Source: Apostichopus japonicus (Eukaryota; Echinodermata; Holothuroidea; Aspidochirotida; Stichopodidae). Taken from it: a stretch of DNA of 64,000 nt. The translations under genes were made by a program, and so were the position numbers. This document shows, piece by piece, positions 46,486 to 59,380 of the stretch. Where the stretch lies: the NCBI RefSeq assembly GCF_037975245.1, contig NC_092572.1:967501-1031500 (forward strand), in the 5' to 3' direction. Each line of letters opens with the position of its first letter. The stretch's first letter is position 1. The notes beneath the pieces are model-generated. The model searched no databases, was not told the origin of the DNA, and worked only from the letters and a program-made list of their open reading frames with translations.

Positions 46486-48660
46486 GTAAGTTGATGGTGG
46501 CGAGAGTGCCAGGCCCAGCATAGACCCATAGGCAATATCACTAGCATGGTAATATTACAAAATAGCGTAAATGTAAGCCTAGCCTTCTTTGGCAAACTGT
46601 CTAGTTCCTGGTTTAGTTACGCCAACGTAGTGTAAGATTGTGACTGTATGTTACAATTATGCATTTCCTAGCATGCAGCCCTAAGCACCTGAGGCTATGT
46701 GACTGTGTTGTGAGTGTTGTTCAGATATAGGTCTAGCCTAGGCCTAGGCCTATATACTTAACATTGCCACTTCATAAGATTAGTAACATGTACAGAGGCT
46801 ATACCTACAGTAGCACAGGTCTTGTTCACAATCCGCTAGGCCTAGACCTACAGACGTGACGGCCTAGCCTACTTTAGCAAAGTGATCAATACCACGGTAT
46901 ACATTTTGCCTATAGCAAAACGTCAAACTTAGTTGTACAGGAGGTGTATATGGTAAGGACACATAAGATGTACTGTCATGTTTTCAATATAGATTCAAAT
47001 CCTCTAATGTTGTGCGCTCATCTTCCTAGCCCTTTCATCTTTAGGCTCTGGTAAAAATTTGGATTTGAGTATTTGTGTCACTAGGCAGTAATGTTATTAG
47101 TGAAAAAAAGTTTGCGTCCCAGGGACGCAAGCCCCCGAGTTTGCGTCCCGTAAAAAAACTTGCGTCCCAATCAAAAACCAAAATACGTTTATTGTATGAC
47201 CTACTGTTACTACTACTAGTGTAGTATCACAGCCTATACTTTGTGAAAGTTATACACGATATATAGGGCAGAAATGCTCAGTGCCTTAACTTCGCTATTT
47301 TTCAGGGGCGGCCGGGGGCGCCCCTCCTTTCGATCACCCTCCCGTTTCAACCCATTTTTACCCCCAGCCCCCAGCCCCCCTTCATCCGTCCCTCTACTTC
47401 CCTACTCGCCAACTCCATAGTAGATCTGTGCTTTGACTTAGCAGCGATTCCAACAAACAACTCTTCAAAAATCCCAGTACCTACAGTGTGCATATCTCTT
47501 GCTAAATTCCAGTTCACTGTACTTCTGCATGTACATGCCTGTTCGAGCTTTATTTTCAACTACACATGCGCAAATCCTTAAAATCTGATCCAACATTTAT
47601 CCTGGCTCTTTGCAAGCAATCATCTATACTAAAATTACAGTAAGTCTATGTGAATATTTTTTTACGCAATGTAGATTTAAAAAAAAAACAGTTCGATGTT
47701 CTAAAGTACAGTAGTTTACACACGAATGTTGCGCCAAAATAACATTTACTGAAGCACGTGGTTAACTGGACCGTGAAAAATTTTTGCAACAGAAACTACT
47801 GATGGTAAGAATGCACATTTTACATTAGCAAAGTTCTATTAATACAGAGAGAAGAAACATACTGTGAGCTGAAATATCCTGTTCAGGATCAGAGATGTTA
47901 GCTTCCCACAAAATTCATAGAATGTCTCCACTCATTAACATTTTCTGATCAAAACAATGATTCAAATATTACGAAGCCTCTTCGTTGTCAATACGTACTG
48001 TATGTGACAAGGCCTAACGTTATGATATTGGAGTGAACACACATGATAGCCTGTACCGCAAAGCACTTCACTATCTCTATACGTGGGAAAGTTAAGTTGC
48101 AAGTAATTGTTGTTAAACAACATACTCCGTGTTCACTGAGCACTACAGGTGCAAGAATTTTCACAGACAATGGATGGGGACTTATAACCAATCAAATCAC
48201 GGGAATTTTGGGAAAGCATCATTGTCTATTTTTAGCATGAAAATCTCCGTAATGGGGCGTTGTTAACCCTGTACCTTGCGGTTGATTGTATATTTATTTT
48301 CAAACAAATTCAATGATCAGTTGGTGTAGGAGAACTTTTGCTTCTTGTTAGAAGAAGTTGTGGTTTTTGAAAAGAAATGATGTGTGTTCCAAAATGTGTT
48401 TTGACAGTTTTGTTATGTTTTCCGTTGACCTACAGTAGTTGTGAGTGTGTATATACTTGGGGTTTGTTTCTCAAAAAAAAGTTTGCGTCCGCAAGCAATT
48501 TGAAGATTTTGCGTCCCTGGCCAAAACATTGCTTCCCGGACGCAGAATCCTGCGTTCGTAACAATCCTGCTAGGAGACATAACCCCAAATTGAGACTATG
48601 GGGAGATTAAAAGTAAGTGCACCCGGTTGGTTCAAATAGCAGAAAGATTAAAGAAATGGC
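46486..48660. other. Probable first intron, proximal part
   Basis: No exon seen. It contains TAGGCCTAGGCCTA-like repeats at about 46730-46870 and pieces with GTTTGCGTCCC near 47108-47170 and GTTTGCGTCC near 48480, which look like parts of a dispersed element. Confidence 0.4.
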
Positions 48661-48661
48661 C

Positions 48662-49148
48662 GTGGCTATTCTTACGACTAGTCGTAACAATTATTTATAA
48701 ACTATTCTTACGACAAAGGCGAATTCAAGCGCATTAAAGTAAATAAAGCAACTGCGCATGTAGTAGGGATAACCCTAACCCTAAGTTTAACCCTAAACCC
48801 CAATCCGAACCCTAACACTAACCCTAACCGGAAATTATTGTTACTCCTGGTCGTAAAAAAAAGTTCTCCTGTCATAAAAATAGCAACTGCGCATGCGTAG
48901 TCGGAAATTATTCTTACGAACAGTTGTAAGAATAGCCGTAAGAATGCATTAAAGTAAATAAAGCAACTGCGCATGTAGTAGGGGTAACCCTAACTTTAAC
49001 CCTAAACCCCAATCCTAACCCTAACACTAACCCTAACCGGAAAATATTGTTACTCCTGGTCGTAAAAAAAAGTTCTCCTGTCATAAAAATAGCAACTGCG
49101 CATGCATAGTCGGAAATTATTCTTACGAACAGTCGTAAGAATAGCCAC
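48662..49148. mobile_element. Foldback element with telomere-like CCCTAA runs
   Basis: Perfect 17-bp inverted ends, GTGGCTATTCTTACGAC (48662-48678) and its complement (49132-49148). The inside holds two tandem copies of about 230 bp, each with AACCCTAACCCTAA-type runs and GCAACTGCGCATGC. There is no ORF. It is a non-autonomous inverted-repeat element; the target duplication is unclear. Confidence 0.8.
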
Positions 49149-49390
49149 TTTGTAAAGAAATAATGTCGTAGCATAGATCTTTAATAGCAACATGCTTCCA
49201 CAACAGCAGGTACTAGCTATGCTCTACATCCTGTAGCATAAGAATAAGCCAGTGTCATTTGCAAATCATTTTGATGTAACTTTGACGTTATAGACATTAA
49301 AACTAGTGTGTTTTCTATGTAGAATGCTACTAATTATGAATACATGTGCCTGCTGTACATACAGAATAGCTCTAAGTAACTACATATGTT

Positions 49391-49771
49391 CATAGGCGTA
49401 GGAGGTGTGGGGGGGATTGGGGGGCTGCAGCCCCCCAACCAAATATTTTTGGAAAATTCGGGCAACATGCTGAGAATTTTTCGGGCACCTACTGAAAGAA
49501 ATATCATTTGCAATGTGTTTTTTTCAATGGTTAAACTTATATTATTTATTATCATGATTATTTTACCAACTTCCCGAATAATTCTTACCAATATGGAAGG
49601 GTTATAACACGGCAAATGATTGTATGTTATTGGCAGGCGATGTAATAACTGATGAATGCATGATATGCACATTAAAATCTTGAACGCGCGGAGTGCACGA
49701 AAAATTTTGGTTACGTTTTTCGGGCAAGTCGTTACAGCCCCCCAATATCAAATTGGTCTCCTACGCCTATG
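49391..49771. mobile_element. hAT-like MITE with 8-bp target duplication
   Basis: Perfect 14-bp inverted ends CATAGGCGTAGGAG and CTCCTACGCCTATG, flanked by CATATGTT on both sides (49383-49390 and 49772-49779). Inside, G and C runs adjoin the ends. It shares end type with 872-1205. Confidence 0.9.
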
Positions 49772-50399
49772 CATATGTTATGTTCACAAGCTTACAAAGT
49801 CTGGAACCTTGGTAGGGACCAGTTTTAGTGATTCTTAAGATCCATGAAGCAGTGACAATATAGTTATGTGCAGCATACAGTATGTGTGATTAGAAGATAC
49901 ATTTTCATGATCATCTGCCATTTGGTAACAATATTTGAAACCTGAAGCACATAACTGCTGATGTGGTTAGGCTCCATCATAAGATATATGCTAACAATGG
50001 TAGAAGACTGTTCATTTGTTGACATGTGGGAGAATTGATGTCAATAGAAAGCTTTTGTGTTAAGTGTTCAACAATACACTAGATGAGGACCAACATTTCA
50101 TGATTGATTCAGTAAGTACATTTCTAAATAACACAGGCTAAACTTTGCATTTATAATGTGCTAAACTTGAGGAACTTTGGTATTTATTTGCTGATATGTC
50201 GATAGTGTAATTCTATAAACTTCTGCATATCGTCATATGATGCACAGGTTGCATTTAATTGGTTGGTAATTCAAACTGTTAGATTTTCTGCTTCTGCTTC
50301 TGCTTAGAACTGGTAGATACTCGTTAAAACCCCTCTCGGATATCACAACGAGGATGTTGGTGCGCAGCCCAGCAGTGCTAATAACAATGCGTGGGCAAT

Positions 50400-51060
50400 C
50401 TTGTCTTAAACACCTCAAGACTAGGGCTCCCTTTACCAGCCAAGGATTGTGAATTCCAGTCTTTTATAGTCCTAGGACAGAAACTATACTGAAAAGCACA
50501 ATGATTTATGTGGAATTTGTGTATAGCGGCCAGGCCTCCCTGGTTTCAAGAAGGGATTAGTCTTGTTTGGGACTGCAATTAGGCCATTAATAATTTGGTA
50601 AAATAGCATCAGTCTGGCCCTTTTCCTTCTTTCAGTGAAGGGTTCCACTTCAAAGTCTTCAAAATCTCAGTGACGCTGGATTGCCTACGGAAATCACAAG
50701 TTACAAAGCGTGCTGCCTTCCTTTGATTTTTTTCTATTTTATCTTGGTCTGAGACCTGATAAGGGTCCCAAATCTGAGCTGCATATGCAAGAGTAGAACG
50801 ACACATAGACATATATAGGCCAATTTACGTAATTCTGGTGGGCAAGAGCGAAAATTCCTATTAAGGAAGCCAAGGATTCTGCTGGTCCTAGAGCAAATCT
50901 TATCAATATGTGTAGAGAAAGATAAATTGTTAATAAACAGGATACCAGAATAAGGTTGCGCAGTGACGCACTCCAATCTTTGATGGTATATGGAGTAAAA
51001 CAACACAGATTTTGCCCCGCTACGCTTTGTAGACATCATGAAGCATTTTGAATGTAAAAG
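50400..51060 (-). mobile_element. CR1/Jockey-like reverse transcriptase remnant
   Basis: The minus strand reads NLSFSTHIDKICSRTSRILG, FLNRNFRSCPPELRKLAYI and then, after a frameshift near 50805, MCRSTLAYAAQIWDPY and RKAARFVTCDF. This is the standard C-terminal region after the reverse transcriptase catalytic core of non-LTR elements. Frameshifts and stops show it is dead. Short GACCAGAAAAAAGGAGGGCC repeats lie just beyond, at about 51170-51230. Confidence 0.85.
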
Positions 51061-51848
51061 ATCCTTTGAATCTAAGATTAGTTAAATAGTGGAGTTGAAG
51101 TACTTCTGTATTTGACTCACTATCATGCATGCAGTGCAGGTCATAACTAAACCAAAACCAGAAAAAAGGAGGGCCCATGACCAGAAAAAAGGAGGGCCCA
51201 TGACCAGAAAAAAAGCAGGGCCCATGACTTCAAATGGGACATGAGTGGATGTACTCAACTCCTGAGAAGGATAGGGTCACCTCACTTGCCCAAACTTGTA
51301 CCATTTCAGCATCTAGGCAGCTACTGTATGCAGGTATTGGTAATAGTATGATGTATGGCCTGATGGTTCTAGCTGCTACGTGCCTAACCAAGGAATGTAC
51401 TGTGTACTGGTATAGTACGACAATGTCAAAGCCTGGTCTGCAGCCTCATATGCTGTGCAACATACTGATCATCATTCATACCTCAGATTTTCAAGATGCT
51501 ATCATTCCTAATAAATAGTTTTATTTTTAATGTCTGGGCAGTGCTGGCAGGTTTTAAAAACCGAGTCACTGACAGTGGCATCCTCAGAATGTTGAGTGAT
51601 TTATGAGGGATGAGAGAGGAAGTGGAAATATGGTTGCTTGCTTTGAAATTGTCGGTGGTGGCCTTATGGGTTGTAGTTCAAAGGAAGTTTTACTTCTCTG
51701 TGTAGTGGAGCATTAGCCCCACACACAATAACTATCTAACATGGATTGACTTATCTGCATTACAGTACACATGTCTTCTCATATTGGAAGCTCCATGCAT
51801 ACTGTACACGTTGCCTACCATCAAAGTTATCCAGTACGTACTGTGCAC

Positions 51849-53551
51849 TAGGGTTGGGCGATATTTGCTTTTTAACGTCACTATAAATACTTCAAAAATT
51901 ATCGCGATATTTCGATAATTACGATAATTTTTCCTTGTTGTTTTTAGTGTGTTCGGGAACACACTAAAAACAGCTGCCGATTTCCCACCGGTGTTTTCGC
52001 GCAGCGAACACACCAAGCCCTGTTGCGTGCGTGCATAGTGTCGTGGGGTCCAGGGGCCTGCCTTAGGGCCCGGTGGTGTCAAGGGGTGGAACCCCTTGTG
52101 TGGGGTCCAGGGGCGAAGGCCCCTGGAAAATGTTTAGTATTTTTGTGTGTCTGGCGATAAAAAATTCGCAGTTGAGGATTATAAAAACTGACAACTTTTT
52201 GAATTTAAATTGTCAGGAAACTGATGAAAATTTTAAAATGACAAGTAAGAGTAGCTATATTATGTGATAAAATGAAAAGAGATTTAATTTGTCTTACAAT
52301 CTTTAAAAAATTTAACTTGCAAAACTGTCGATATTATGAAACAAATTACGTTCGGCAAAGCCCCGTTTCTAGACTGCCTAACAATGAACAGCGTGCACTA
52401 TACGTACATCAGTTTACAACTGCAGTGTTTATCCCTACTAAAATATCACGGTAGGCTACATGTGATGCGAATTTTCACAGGTACCTTGCCAAACGACCCC
52501 CCTGTCTAACACCTGTTTGTTAACATTTTTGGCACGTTTCCCAAAAACTTTTCATGGAGTAAACTATTTTGGCTCCATTCTAGAATTAATTAGGTCGGTC
52601 AGTAAAGGATCGGTAAAGTTATGAGAAATATTATCTTAGACGTTCAAGAAAAGTAGGTAAATATTCCCGTAACATTAATTTAAGTATAACACACCTCAAG
52701 CCAACCGACTCCTCCGCATGAACAAAACAATCTATCCCCCATGATACACGAGGCACAGTCTATACCATACAGACATAGCACGATATCAAGGCCTCAATAG
52801 CTACAGTATGGCCATCTTTGTGAAAGTAAACCTTGTAATCCCATCTTTTAGGCCACTTGGCATGATTTTAAATGCTAAATATTGTTTCCATGTCCTTGTA
52901 GAAAACGTCAACTTCGCAAAATACAATTAGTTGTGTTTTTGTTGTTACGTGAGATCCGTAACCGACGAAGTGGTTAGGCTATTTACTATACACTAAACTA
53001 AGGTAGGATATTAATTTTTCGTTTTTTTTTTGGAAATTCTAGAAAATACTTTCTTTTCCCCCCGCTTAACACCAAATATGGTCCTATGGTTTATTCATAA
53101 ATGGGTGTACTAGAGCCTTGTTTACATGACATTAGTTGCATTTAGCACGATATGCCAGTTTCGCGTGAATTTTTCAAAAGTATTTTGCTCGATCTTTCGT
53201 AAAATTTGAAAAGTTTACCAACTTACTGTTCGTACACAATTGGTAATTTCTCTACTGACTTTCAGAGTTTTTTCCTCTATACAGTCAATGTTGTAAAGGA
53301 CGGGTTTTTTACGAAGTTCAAAAGTCAGTAAATGAAGTTCATAAACTTTATTTCTTTTTCAACTTTCTTAACCATGGAATGCTAGAATAACATTAACACT
53401 TAAAACGGAGAAAGGATATTCGCATTTTTTTCCTCAATTATTTCAAATTTCTTTCACAAGAAATTATTGTCATTTGTTCAATCCTCAAAAAATATCGTCT
53501 TGAAAAAAATTATCGCGATAATAATTATTTTCGATGTATCGCCCAACCTGA
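51849..53551. mobile_element. 1.7-kb hAT-like non-autonomous element
   Basis: Ends TAGGGTTGGGCGATA and, in inverse, TCAGGTTGGGCGATA. It is flanked by CTGTGCAC (51841-51848 and 53552-53559). Subterminal ATTATCGCGATA motifs occur at both ends. It interrupts the first unit of the 31-bp minisatellite. There is no transposase ORF. A 30-bp near-perfect palindrome lies at 51941-51970. Confidence 0.8.
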
Positions 53552-53559
53552 CTGTGCAC

Positions 53560-54470
53560 TAAGTACCACACATACCAGTTTACTGTGCACTACTGTAAGT
53601 ACCACACATACCAGTGTACTGTGAACTAAGTACCACACATACCAGTGTACTGTGCACTAAGTACCACACCTACCAGTGTACTGTGCACTAAGTACCACAC
53701 CTACCAGTGTACTGTGCACTAAGTACCACACATACCAGTGTACTGTGCACTAAGTACCACACATACCAGTGTACTGTGCACTAAGTACCCCACATACCAG
53801 TGTACTGTGCACTAAGTACCACACATACCAGTGTACTGTGAACTAAGTACCACACATACCAGTGTACTGTGCACTAAGTACCCCACATACCAGTGTACTG
53901 TGCACTAAGTACCACACATACCAGTGTACTGTGAACTAAGTACCACACATACCAGTGTACTGTGAACTAAGTACCACACATACCAGTGTACTGTGCACTA
54001 AGTACCACACATACCAGTGTACTGTGCACTAAGTACCACACATACCAGTGTACTGTGAACTAAGTACCACACATACCAGTGTACTGTGCACTAAGTACCC
54101 CACATACCAGTGTACTGTGCACTAAGTACCACACATACCAGTGTACTGTGCACTACAGTAAGTACCACACATACCAGTGTACTGTGAACTAAGTACCACA
54201 CATACCAGTGTACTGTGAACTAAGTACCACACATACCAGTGTACTGTGCACTAAGTACCACACATACCAGTGTACTGTGCACTAAGTACCACACATACCA
54301 GTGTACTGTGCACTAAGTACCACACATACCAGTGTACTGTGCACTAAGTACCACACATACCAGTGTACTGTGCACTAAGTACCACACATACCAGTGTACT
54401 GTGCACTAAGTACCACACATACCAGTGTACTGTGCACTAAGTACCACACATACCAGTGTACTGTGCATTC
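53560..54470. repeat. 31-bp minisatellite, about 30 copies
   Basis: Period 31, with units containing AAGTACCACACATACCAGTG followed by TACTGTG(C/A)ACT. Variants are GCACT/GAACT, CACAC/CCCAC and two units with extra TACTG/ACAGT. No unique spacers. Confidence 0.95.
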
Positions 54471-55290
54471 ATTCCAGAAGTTCTTGCATAGATCTATTTG
54501 TTTGTTGAGTTCTGGTTCAGAATTCAATTCACTGTCTCTGCTGTTGCACAGTAATTAATCTAGGACTCCTCATTCACAGTTGTGTCCTTTCCCATCCAAA
54601 TTATAACCATGTAAACCGGGATAAGCTTAAATAATTCAAGTCTGGAGTACATGGATCAGCATTATGGGCAAGTAATAGCTGAATGTGTGGGCTTTAGGTA
54701 CAAGCATTTCTTTGGTGATAAATCAAAGTTATTGAGAATATGATGGTGTTTGGGACAAATTTGTCAGGGTGTAGTTCAAACATTATTTTCAATAGTCCAG
54801 GCTGCAAAAATTCAACATTTGATTGATTGGAAATTTTGCCATGCTCAAACATTATATTTGAAGAGTAAGTTGCATGGAAACCTATGAAATGTGGATTATC
54901 ATGTCACATTGGGAAACAAGCTGACAAAGAGAAGAAATCAACCAAACAAATATATATCTGTGGATGGTATGGTAAGGTTTTGTATACAGCCTGTAGGTGT
55001 AGTTGAATACCAATTGTAAATTTCCAAAACACAGCACAGTGTTTCAAGTTTTTAGTTTTCAAGTATGCGTCTAATGAAATCAGCCTATTTTGGGAAATAA
55101 TCAAGTGGATTTCAGGAATTATAGAAGCTTAGCTGAGCTTATGCAGTGTTGCTGCTCATGTTAACATAATACGTAACACTTTTATGGTTTTCTCATATAG
55201 CATGTCATGTACAGTGTGTGATGTTAAATTGTGTGGTACAGTTGTCTCCTCTCCAAGACAGTATGTACAGTGTATAACTGGGTACTAATT
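54471..55290. other. Spacer without recognised feature
   Basis: No coding or structural signal is seen. It lies within the presumed first intron of the UBASH3-like gene. Confidence 0.4.
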
Positions 55291-56370
55291 ACTCTTACTC
55301 CTGTTATGCTTGTGTACAATGTGTACAGTATGCATGCATGTACTAATTGTGTACAATATGTGTATGTACATACAGTACAGTACATGCACTAATTGCTCTT
55401 ACTGGACTGTTGTATCTACAAGTGTACAATATGCATACAGTACACATACTAATTACTCTTACTCATGTTATGCTTGTACATACAATATGGTTATACATGT
55501 ACTAATTACTCTTACTCCTGTTAAGCTTGTACATACAATATGGTTATACATGTACTAATTACTCCTACTCCTGTTATGCTTGTGTACAATGTGTATAGTA
55601 CAGTACATGCATTAATTAAGTCTTACTCCTGTTATGCTTGTGTACAATGTGAATACATACAGTACACATACTAATTACTCTTACTCCTGTTAAGTTTGTA
55701 CATACAATATGGTTATACATGTACTAATTACTCCTACTCCTGTTATGCTTGTGTACAATGTGTATACAGTACAGTACATGCATTAATTAAGTCTTACTCC
55801 TGTTATGCTTGTGTACAATGTGAATACATACAGTACACATACTAATTACTCTTACTCCTGTTAAGCTTGTACATACAATATGGTTATACATGTACTAATT
55901 ACTCCTACTCCTGTTATGCTTGTGTACAGTGTGTATACAGTACAGTACATGCATTAATTAAGTCTTACTCCTGTTATGCTTGTGTACAATGTGAATACAT
56001 ACAGTACACATACTAATTACTCTTACTCCTGTTAAGCTTGTACATACAATATGGTTATACATGTACTAATTACTCCTACTCCTGTTATGCTTGTGTACAG
56101 TGTGTATACAGTACAGTACATGCATTAATTAAGTCTTACTCCTGTTATGCTTGTGTACAATGTGAATACATACAGTACACATACTAATTACTCTTACTCC
56201 TGTTTAGCTTGTACATACAATATAAATACATGTACTAATTACTCTTACTCCTGTTATGCAAGTACATACAGTGGGTATTCATAATCTAATTACTCTTACT
56301 CCTGTTATGCAAGTACATACAGTGGGTATTCATAATCTAATTACTCTAACTCCTGTTATGCTTGTGTACA
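55291..56370. repeat. Higher-order ~175-bp tandem repeat
   Basis: Shorter related units containing ACTCCTGTTATGCTTGTGTA and ACATACTAATTACTCTTACT alternate and repeat as a larger period of about 175 bases, seen at about 55735, 55910 and 56084. Confidence 0.85.
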
Positions 56371-56735
56371 ATGTGTTGTGAATGTGAACTAAGTAGAGCT
56401 TTGGTGCTCACTTTATCATCCTTGTGGCATATTTCTGTTGTTTCTGGTCACTTAGAGTTTCAACTATTACTATTCAAGTACTGTGTGTTAGTTACTCTGC
56501 AGTTAGTTTGTAATTCATTGAAGCAGTACCTACAGTAGAAAGTTATTTCAACAATAATTTTCAATGTATGTGAGTGCAGTAGTTGGATGTTACCTAACAG
56601 ACATGGGGAAGAGTACTAAGCTGTAAGGATTGACCCAAACTGAACTACAGTAATAAGTCTCCACACAAATGCACTGCGTACTGTACATATAGTGTTATCT
56701 AGATCTAGTACTGTAGGCTGTTACAGAACATAGGT

Positions 56736-57670
56736 TAGTGCTGATAGTCATAATCCATTAATCGCCAGTATATAGTTGCGAAGTAATCTTACACTTTGGA
56801 AGTTCGATTCATCACGCTCAAAATGTAAGTTGCCATTACTGAACTACAAACTAGCACTTTACACATACACTGCTTTTGAATAATAGCCTAGAACCTATCA
56901 AAAACACACTAAAGCACTGTGTCAGCAAATATCGCAAAAGTATACCTGGTTCTCACATTGCTACACTAGCACTGTGATGCATGTGTTAAAAATCGTCAAG
57001 CCCCTGTTCAGGTTATAGTACTTAATACGCTTGTTCTGCAGTGCAACATTCAGTCCTAGCAATGTTTGATCATTGAGTCTAATCACAAATTTGTAAGTTA
57101 TAATCTTTCAAGATTGCCAAAGTACAGTATTTGTCATTTCTTCATATATATGTTTGCAATAACTTCATTATTGGCCTGGGTCACAGTTATCAGATGTCAG
57201 ATCAAGTGTGTTGATTGCGGTGTAGTTTAATTTCAATGTGCCTGCTTTCTTGCTAGGCTAGAGCCTAGCCTAGAACGTTGAACGTCCTTCTACAAAAAAC
57301 TATTGCATACTAATCATCACACCGCTACAACGTGCTACATCTATTCGTTGTTGCACATTTGCTTTTATTATTGCTAGTAGTTGTAGTAGCCTCGTAGAGT
57401 AATTCGAAAGTTTTTGATTTACTATGAATGTTTTTAAGAAATGTTATAAATTGAAACTTGTTCACAGTTTTAACATGATTTAAACACCACACTTTAAGAT
57501 ACGAAAGAACAAATTAAGACTGCACCATGGAAAAGATTTGTTTTGACTGTATTTCTGCAATGTAAAAGTGACAGTGATGACCTAATAACCGTAATCGAGT
57601 AATCACAGTAATCGCGAGAAGAGCTATGCGATTAATCGACTACAAAGTAAACAGTCGACTATCAGCACTA
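56736..57670. mobile_element. Inverted-repeat element with ATTAATCG motifs (possible hAT-like)
   Basis: Ends TAGTGCTGATAGTC (56736-56749) and its exact complement (57657-57670). ATTAATCG occurs near both ends. The flanks ACATAGGT and GCATAGAT are an imperfect 8-bp match. There is no ORF. Confidence 0.6.
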
Positions 57671-59380
57671 GCATAGATGTATCCCTATTTGGGGCCAACA
57701 ACAAAAGATTGCAAGAAAGCATAAAACCATTTTGAAAATGAAAATGCCTTGTATGCAATCTTTAATATTTTATAGCTCTTGTTGTTTTTGATGTTGAAGT
57801 AACCCTATTTAAGATGAAAGGTTTACATCAACTTCCTTCAATACTGAACTCAAAATTAGGTGACCTTCAATAATTACCTTCCATGTACGTAGCTAAATTG
57901 CTGGTTCTGTCCTAACTGTGATATCCTTTTTCCTTGTAGGTTCTCATAACATCTCTTTGCTATTAAGCAGGTGCACTGCAGTTTAAGGAAGTAGTGGGCC
58001 TCATGCAAAACAGGAAGTTAAGAATTGATCCTGAATAGCACTTTTAACTAGTGGAAAAGTTAAACACTTATTTGAAATAATCGGCTCAAATTTCACTTTC
58101 TGTTTGCTAGTGAGAATTACTTTCTTGGGCCAAAGGAGGAAGAGATTGATCATGATTGTAAATGATTGAGCAGGAAGAACATAACAACATGCCATCATAA
58201 ACTAGTTCTCACCATTTATTAGCTTAGGCTTGTATAAGTGCATAATAGTGCATACAGTATAGATTGTGAGATAAGTGTTATACTGATTGTAGCCCTGGAT
58301 AACTGATAAACAAAGCAATTTGAATTGAAGCAAGGTCAATGTAATAAATATACTTGAAGTTTATTTTATAGATTTAGCAACATGATTTCTACGTTAGACA
58401 TTACCAGGTGTGCAGTTCTACAGTAGATATTAATAGTGTTACACCTTTTTAAATCCTTTGGAAATAGAGTTTGAATTTTGAGCTTGAGAAGAATATTCAA
58501 TAATTCCACCAAATGTTGCACAGCTGACAGGATGCTATAATGGATAGAACATATCTCAACAGAAAAGTAAGGTAATTATGAAATTTTAAGTCTGCAATAA
58601 CTTTATAACATTGTAAATTTAACGTCTGTTACTCTAATAGATTTGGTACACTTGTTCTGCAGTGCCAGTGTGCCATAGCACAGTAAATATGTTAATATTA
58701 ACTTTTTTAATGAAAACAAAGTCTTACAGGTGTACGCATTCTTGAGTTTGCAATTACCTCAAATCATTTACTATTTTATGTATCATCATATGTTAGTACT
58801 TTGTTTCCAGACACAATACTCAATTGACTTTCAAGTTGCCTCGTACCAGATATATGCCCTCTAACACCAAATAAACACATTCTTCTGGAGACAAGTAGCT
58901 TGCCCACACTGTTTTTATGTCTCATGTAGTTGTCCTTCCTAAGACATGTCTTCCATATGTCCATGTTCTTTCAACCAGAATATTTTTTTCCCTAATTGTC
59001 GACCTTAGACACATAATTGACAGTTCTGTTTTTCGATCATAAATGTTTGTGCAAAAATTTATTAAAAATGCTTTCTTATGATATTTTTTCATAATGAGTT
59101 GCATGCAGTTATTAAAGTGACACGTAATAGGTCATTAACGAGCCATCAAGCATATTTTAAATTAATCACAAACAGCAAGCCATGCTTTTTGTAACTTATT
59201 GACATTAATTCATCATACATTAGGTTTAAGAGAGCTCTAAATAATATTAGGTCAGGTGGATGTACTTTGTAGAGACCTAGCAGTCTCACAAAGTGAACAG
59301 TGTACTGATAAGGAATACTTTGAATATGGATTCTTGAAGGTAATGAATTTACATTGTGTGAACATTGTTCCAGACAGTTG
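57671..59380. other. Spacer without recognised feature
   Basis: AT-rich, with no exon or element recognised on either strand. Confidence 0.4.

Noticed and set aside
46096..46595. Minus-strand open frames of 141 and 85 codons
   Set aside because: They lie antisense to the GC-rich UBASH3-like exon. The plus-strand frame has the recognisable UBA motif, Kozak context and donor site.
48377..48610. 77-codon open frame with a hydrophobic start
   Set aside because: It overlaps a dispersed GTTTGCGTCC-type repeat, lacks splice partners and has no homology I recognise.
48770..49040. Chromosome end or true telomere
   Set aside because: The CCCTAA runs are short, degenerate and enclosed within an inverted-repeat element with normal sequence on both sides.
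51234..51518. 94-codon plus-strand open frame
   Set aside because: No recognisable domain, in a repeat-rich area beyond a dead retroelement; no splice or promoter support.
53560..54470. Possible CRISPR-like array
   Set aside because: Units are contiguous tandem repeats with no unique spacers, in a eukaryotic genome.
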